64,000 bases of DNA from Hyphomonadaceae bacterium (GTDB lineage Bacteria; Pseudomonadota; Alphaproteobacteria; Caulobacterales; Hyphomonadaceae): assembly GCA_947474455.1 (NCBI GenBank), contig CANJIL010000009.1, positions 24,341 to 88,340 of the forward strand, read 5' to 3'. The notes beneath the pieces were generated by a model. The model saw nothing but the letters and a program-made list of their open reading frames with translations, was not told where the DNA came from and did no database searches. Both the position numbers and the translations under genes were made by a program. Shown here piece after piece: positions 60,249-64,000 of this stretch (the stretch's first letter is position 1; every line of letters begins with the position of its first letter).

Positions 60249-60779
60249 ATGCGCAAAATGATCGTTCCGGGCGTTGCACTGTCTCTGGCCGGACCGGCTT
60301 TTGCCCAGCCGGGACAGGCCGCATCCCCCGCACCCGCGTGCGCAGCTATGGACACCTCCCTCCCGGCCGGCTTTGCCGAGTGGAACGGAAAGGCGGGGCT
60401 CGCCACAGCGACCAGCGCCGAGCATCCGCCGCATGCGGCGCTGGCTCTAGGCAAAGGCTATGACGTTTCGCTGCTCAATACACCCAAGGTTTTCTTCCCT
60501 GTTCAGCCGGAAAAGCCGAGCGGGAGACTAGCCCATGCCGGACTGTTCGAGTTCACAGTTGGGACAGGAGGCGCCTCCACGGTTGCATTGAGCAAGCCGG
60601 CGTGGATCGATGTGCTGAAAGATGGCAAATATCTTGAGCCGGCAAGCTTTGGTCACGGACCCGAATGCACATCCACTCGCAAGATGGTAGTCTTCCACAT
60701 GAAGCCGGGCAAACACGCGCCCCAGGTGTCAGGCAACGCCGCGCCGGCGCTCAAGCTGATGGTTACGAAGAAGCCGTGA
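60249..60779 (+). CDS. Secreted protein coupled to a di-heme peroxidase
   Basis: 176 residues. Signal MRKMIVPGVALSLAGPAFAQ (cut after AFA). Then AGFAEWNGKAGLATATSAEH, ALGKGYDVSLLNTPKVFFP, a beta-rich part LFEFTVGTGGASTVALSKPAWIDVLKDGKYLEPASFGHG, CTSTRKMVVFHMKPGKH. Two Trp and two Cys are present. The stop overlaps the next start (GTGA), so it is translationally coupled to the di-heme enzyme. I recall similar proteins filed as hypothetical or, misleadingly, as homogentisate dioxygenase. Periplasmic; function unknown; candidate substrate or partner. Confidence 0.75.
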   Translation: MRKMIVPGVALSLAGPAFAQPGQAASPAPACAAMDTSLPAGFAEWNGKAGLATATSAEHPPHAALALGKGYDVSLLNTPKVFFPVQPEKPSGRLAHAGLFEFTVGTGGASTVALSKPAWIDVLKDGKYLEPASFGHGPECTSTRKMVVFHMKPGKHAPQVSGNAAPALKLMVTKKP

Positions 60780-61891
60780 GCCAGCATGCCCGAAATCGAG
60801 GACTGATGGCGGCGGCACTGGCCTGCGTGGCGCTGACCGGGCTGGTCGCATGTGTAAGTTCGGTTTCGCCTTCGGGGGAGCCGTGGCCGGCGGCGGATCT
60901 TGCCCCGCCCTCGCACGCCGACAATCCGCCGACGCCCGTGAAGATCGAGCTGGGCCGGCGCCTGTTCTACGACGCCGACCTTTCGTGGGATGGTACGGTC
61001 AGCTGCGCCACTTGCCACGAACAGAAGCGCGGCTTCACCGACCCCAACAAGACGCGGCAAGGCTTCGATGGCGCTCCCGGCGAGCGCAACATCCAGACAC
61101 TGGCGAATGTAGCGTGGTTCAACTCGCTGACCTGGGGCGGGCCGCATGTCGACACGCTGGAGCATCAGGCGCTGATCCCGATCGAAGGCTTTGTGCCGGT
61201 CGAGATGGGCTTCGGAGGCAAGGCTGAAGGAGCGCTGGCGCAACGGCTGAAAGGCAAGGCCTGCTACCCGTCGTTGTTCCGCGCGGCTTTCCCGGAGCGC
61301 AACGGGGAGCTTTCGATCGACACGATCGTCATGGCGCTATCGGTCTTCCAGCGGGAGTTGGTGTCGCTGGATGCGCCCTATGACCGTTATCGGCGCGGCG
61401 AAGCGAACGCGATTTCCGCCCAGGCAAAACGCGGCGCCGCGCTGTTTGAATCGAAGCAATGCGTGAGCTGTCATGCCGGACCACATTTCACGGACGCGGC
61501 CTTGCCCGGACGGACCCCATATGAAGCCTTCCATATGCTGGCGCCGCCGGCGGCCGGCAAAGATGCAGGGCTGCAGCGCATCACGCAGAAGGCCGAGGAT
61601 ACGGGCAAGTTCCGCACGCCTGGCCTGCGCAATGTCGCACTGTCTGCGCCGTACATGCACAATGGCGAAGTCGCGACGTTGCCCGATGCGATCCGGCATC
61701 ACTTTGCAGTGGCCGGCAAGCAGAGCGATCCACGACTGAAGCAGACGTTGAACGACGCCGAAGTCGCTGACCTGATCGCCTTCCTCGAAGCGCTGACGGA
61801 TCAGACCTTCATCAAGAACCCGGCGTTTGCATTGCCGAAGCCGGGATGCCCCGTGCCGGAGGATGACGCTAAGCCGTCTTCTGCTCGCTGA
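60776..61891 (+). CDS. Di-heme cytochrome c peroxidase/MauG-like lipoprotein
   Basis: 371 residues from GTG 60776, which overlaps the preceding stop (GTGA) and supplies a basic n-region (SQHARNRG) and lipobox LTGLVAC. Without this start (ATG 60806) the signal loses its charged end. Two heme motifs CATCH and CVSCH. Other features: [39 protein letters not shown], then [24 protein letters not shown], the conserved distal heme region. The layout fits the cytochrome c peroxidase/MauG/MbnH superfamily; a C-terminal region [23 protein letters not shown] ends the domain. Peroxide detoxification or protein side-chain oxidation are both open. It overlaps the convergent acyl-CoA synthetase by 23 bp. Confidence 0.9.
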   Translation: MSQHARNRGLMAAALACVALTGLVACVSSVSPSGEPWPAADLAPPSHADNPPTPVKIELGRRLFYDADLSWDGTVSCATCHEQKRGFTDPNKTRQGFDGAPGERNIQTLANVAWFNSLTWGGPHVDTLEHQALIPIEGFVPVEMGFGGKAEGALAQRLKGKACYPSLFRAAFPERNGELSIDTIVMALSVFQRELVSLDAPYDRYRRGEANAISAQAKRGAALFESKQCVSCHAGPHFTDAALPGRTPYEAFHMLAPPAAGKDAGLQRITQKAEDTGKFRTPGLRNVALSAPYMHNGEVATLPDAIRHHFAVAGKQSDPRLKQTLNDAEVADLIAFLEALTDQTFIKNPAFALPKPGCPVPEDDAKPSSAR

Positions 61892-63557
61892 GACCCAGCT
61901 CCGCGATCATCGCCTTGCGCATCTCGAACTTCTGGATCTTGCCCGTGATCGTCATCGGGAAAGAGTCCACGAACTTCACGTAGCGGGGAATCTTGTAGTG
62001 CGCGATCTGGCCGGTGCAGAAATCGATCACCTCTTCGCGCGTGAGTGACGCCCCAACGCGTAGCTTGATCCATGCGCAGATCTCCTCGCCGAATTTCGGA
62101 TCGGGCACGCCGATGACCTGCACATCTTCGATCTTCGGGTGACGGAAGAGGTACTCCTCGATATCGCGCGGGAAGACGTTTTCGCCGCCGCGAATGACCA
62201 TGTCCTTGATGCGGCCGACAATGTTGCAATAGCCCTCGTCATCGATCGTGGCGAGATCGCCCGTATGCATCCAGCCTTCGGCGTCGAGAACTTCCGCGGT
62301 CTTGTCGTGGTCTTTCCAGTAGCCGATCATGACCGAATAGCCGCGCGTGCAGAGTTCACCGGGCTGACCGCGCGGCACGGTGTTTCCATTTTCGTCGATG
62401 ACCTTCACCTCCAAGTGCGGCTGAACGCGGCCGACAGTCGAGACGCGGCGCTCGAGCGGATCGTTCATTGCGGTCTGGAAGGATACGGGGCTGGTTTCCG
62501 TCATGCCATAAGCTATGCCGACTTCGCGCATATGCATCCGATCGATCACCCTACGCATCACCTCAATCGGGCATGGCGACCCGGCCATCAGGCCCGTGCG
62601 GAGCGAGGATAGATCAAACTTGTCGAATTCAGCATGCTCCAGCTCGGCGATGAACATCGTCGGCACACCATGAAGCGCGGTGCATCTTTCAGCCGCCGCC
62701 GTCTTGAGTACTGCGAGCGGATCGAAGCCGAGCGAGGTATAGACCATGGTCGCGCCTTGTACGATGCAGGCAAGATTGCCCATGACCATGCCGAAGCAGT
62801 GATAGAGCGGCACCGGTATCAGGAGACGGTCGCTCTGTTTCAGTCCCATGCCCTCGCCCACGAAGAACGCGTTGTTGAGGATGTTGCGATGGGAGAGCGT
62901 CGCGCCCTTTGGCAGTCCGGTAGTGCCCGATGTGAACTGGATATTGATCGGATCGTTGCGGTCGAGCGTTTGCGCGATGTCTTCGACCTGCAGGCCGTGT
63001 TTTCCGGCCGCCTGCTCCGCGATGTCCTCGAAAGCTACCCAGCCGCGACCAGGCTGGCCACCGATCTGGGCGACGATGCGCAGATCGGGAAGGCGCTTCG
63101 ATTTCAGTTCGCCGGGCTTCGAGCTCGCGATCTCGGGGGCGAGCTGGTTGATCATCCCGACATAGTCCGACGTTCTGAATTTTTCGGCGCAGACCAGCGC
63201 TTTCACCCCGACCTTGTTGAGCGTGTATTCGACTTCCGAGAGACGGTAGGCCGGGTTGATGTTGACCTGGATCATGCCGACCCGTGCTGTGGCGAACTGG
63301 ACGAGAGTCCATTCGGCGCAGTTAGGCGCCCACACGCCGACGCGATCACCCGTCTCCAACCCGAGCGCGAGAAGGCCCGCGGCGAGCCGATCGACATGGA
63401 AGGAGAATTGTTCATAGGTCCAGCGAATGCCCTGATGGGCGGAGACGAGCGCTTCCTGCCTCGGCCACTTGCGAGCGGCGCGGAGAAGCGCTTCGCCGAT
63501 CGTGTGTTCGAGCAGCGCGGGTTCGAGTTCACCGCGAACAAGGCTGAGCTGCGTCAT
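61869..63557 (-). CDS. Acyl-CoA synthetase, AMP-binding family
   Basis: Medium/long-chain fatty acid CoA ligase type. 562 residues from ATG 63557, with GGGAGGGAAGAG before it. AMP motif [86 protein letters not shown]; catalytic Lys in [14 protein letters not shown]. The layout suggests a FadD/AcsA-like enzyme; substrate unknown. A longer frame up to 63725 has a poor leader. The last 23 bp overlap the 3' end of the peroxidase gene. Confidence 0.92.
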   Translation of the reverse strand: MTQLSLVRGELEPALLEHTIGEALLRAARKWPRQEALVSAHQGIRWTYEQFSFHVDRLAAGLLALGLETGDRVGVWAPNCAEWTLVQFATARVGMIQVNINPAYRLSEVEYTLNKVGVKALVCAEKFRTSDYVGMINQLAPEIASSKPGELKSKRLPDLRIVAQIGGQPGRGWVAFEDIAEQAAGKHGLQVEDIAQTLDRNDPINIQFTSGTTGLPKGATLSHRNILNNAFFVGEGMGLKQSDRLLIPVPLYHCFGMVMGNLACIVQGATMVYTSLGFDPLAVLKTAAAERCTALHGVPTMFIAELEHAEFDKFDLSSLRTGLMAGSPCPIEVMRRVIDRMHMREVGIAYGMTETSPVSFQTAMNDPLERRVSTVGRVQPHLEVKVIDENGNTVPRGQPGELCTRGYSVMIGYWKDHDKTAEVLDAEGWMHTGDLATIDDEGYCNIVGRIKDMVIRGGENVFPRDIEEYLFRHPKIEDVQVIGVPDPKFGEEICAWIKLRVGASLTREEVIDFCTGQIAHYKIPRYVKFVDSFPMTITGKIQKFEMRKAMIAELGLSEQKTA

Positions 63558-63910
63558 CTCTTCCCTCCCTACCCGCAGACTTAGCAACGCGGCCGCCGGT
63601 GCGCCAGCACACATGGAGGTACGGCCTCGCAGGCGGACTTCTTGCTTGCGGGTTTGGGTTTTGCACGCTTTCTCAGGCCGCTGATTTGGATGCGAGTCCA
63701 TCCCGCTCTTCCCGACGAACGTCACGCTTGGGTCGGCGTGCGGGGCGGCGTCCGAGATGGAAAAGGGCGGACGCGATCCGAAAAACCAAGCATTTCAGCC
63801 TTGCGATGCGCACCGCCCTGCCTAGCTCCACCTATTGCCGCAGGCCGGACCACGCCTCACGGGCTCGCTTGCGCTTAATACTTTGGGTGCTATACCGCCC
63901 CGCTGACTGC
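63558..63910. other. Intergenic region before tRNA-Ser
   Basis: 353 bp without a supportable gene. TTGCGC at about 63868 and TATACC at about 63890, 16 bp apart, could be a tRNA promoter. The rest shows nothing recognisable. Confidence 0.4.
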
Positions 63911-64000
63911 GGAGAGGTGCCGGAGTGGTCGATCGGGACGGTCTCGAAAACCGTTGTACCTTCACGGGTACCGTGAGTTCGAATCTCACCCTCTCCGCCA
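63911..64000 (+). tRNA. tRNA-Ser (anticodon CGA)
   Basis: 90 nt, ending at the window edge. Acceptor GGAGAGG pairs with CCTCTCC, discriminator G, then encoded CCA. Anticodon stem ACGGT/ACCGT around loop CTCGAAA, anticodon CGA. T arm GTGAG-TTCGAAT-CTCAC. The long variable arm with stem GTACC/GGTAC identifies a class II tRNA, as expected for serine. Reads UCG codons. Confidence 0.96.

Noticed and set aside
1..64000. CRISPR array, prophage, or defence island
   Set aside because: No spaced repeats of suitable length, no phage structural or integrase genes, and no recognisable restriction or abortive-infection genes were found by eye.

Overview
The window is high-GC, gene-dense chromosomal DNA of an alphaproteobacterium, most likely in the Caulobacterales/Hyphomonadaceae neighbourhood. 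The reasons are gcrA; a DivL-type sensor kinase with tyrosine in place of the phospho-accepting histidine; perfect TTAA-N7-TTAA CtrA boxes before divL and between the divergent fliOP and flgBC-fliE units; a GTTC-N7-GTTC LexA box before imuA-imuB-dnaE2; and a ChvG/ChvI two-component pair with an EIIA-Man/HPr phosphotransfer pair. The assignment rests on gene content and motifs, not on a search.

Layout. 0-7.3 kb: the end of metZ, a frameshifted yceI with two palindromes upstream, apaG, and an argD-argF-(small gene)-hslO group on the minus strand, then an ABC-2 permease. 7.3-16.2 kb: gcrA, a DUF3916 gene, map, DUF1178, grxC, a wrecked comF, an NDUFAF5-like methyltransferase, a lone Flp pilin, mutT, argJ and a parvulin lipoprotein. 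16.4-27.7 kb: secA, a decaying segment (MFS transporter and pyridoxamine-oxidase-like pseudogenes), accA, a GMC oxidoreductase, a class-C-beta-lactamase-like serine hydrolase, a lipoprotein and an alkaline phosphatase. 27.8-34.2 kb: a regulatory block of MipZ-like ATPase, ChvI, ChvG, EIIA-Man, HPr, EF-hand protein and ahcY, the last behind a near-perfect 30-bp palindrome. 34.4-42.8 kb: a small conserved gene, prpE-type ligase, kup, phosphomannomutase, then two frameshifted genes (methyltransferase, glycosyltransferase). 42.9-50.4 kb: divL, a His/Met-rich putative copper pair, an IS4-type transposase remnant and five flagellar genes. 50.4-58.0 kb: the SOS mutagenesis cassette and recQ. 58.2-64.0 kb: cytochrome c and b561 genes, upp, a secreted protein coupled to a di-heme peroxidase, an acyl-CoA synthetase and tRNA-Ser(CGA).

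The genes form a few functional groups: arginine synthesis (argD, argF, argJ), methyl-cycle chemistry (metZ, ahcY), cell-cycle control (gcrA, divL, the MipZ-like ATPase and CtrA-box promoters driving flagellar assembly), envelope stress and carbon/nitrogen signalling (ChvGI, EIIA, HPr), and DNA-damage mutagenesis (ImuA/ImuB/DnaE2). At least seven loci carry frameshifts or stops. Those in comF and the pyridoxamine-oxidase relative are multiple and look like true decay. The single shifts in yceI, the methyltransferase and the glycosyltransferase could be decay or sequence error. No CRISPR array, prophage or obvious defence system was seen.
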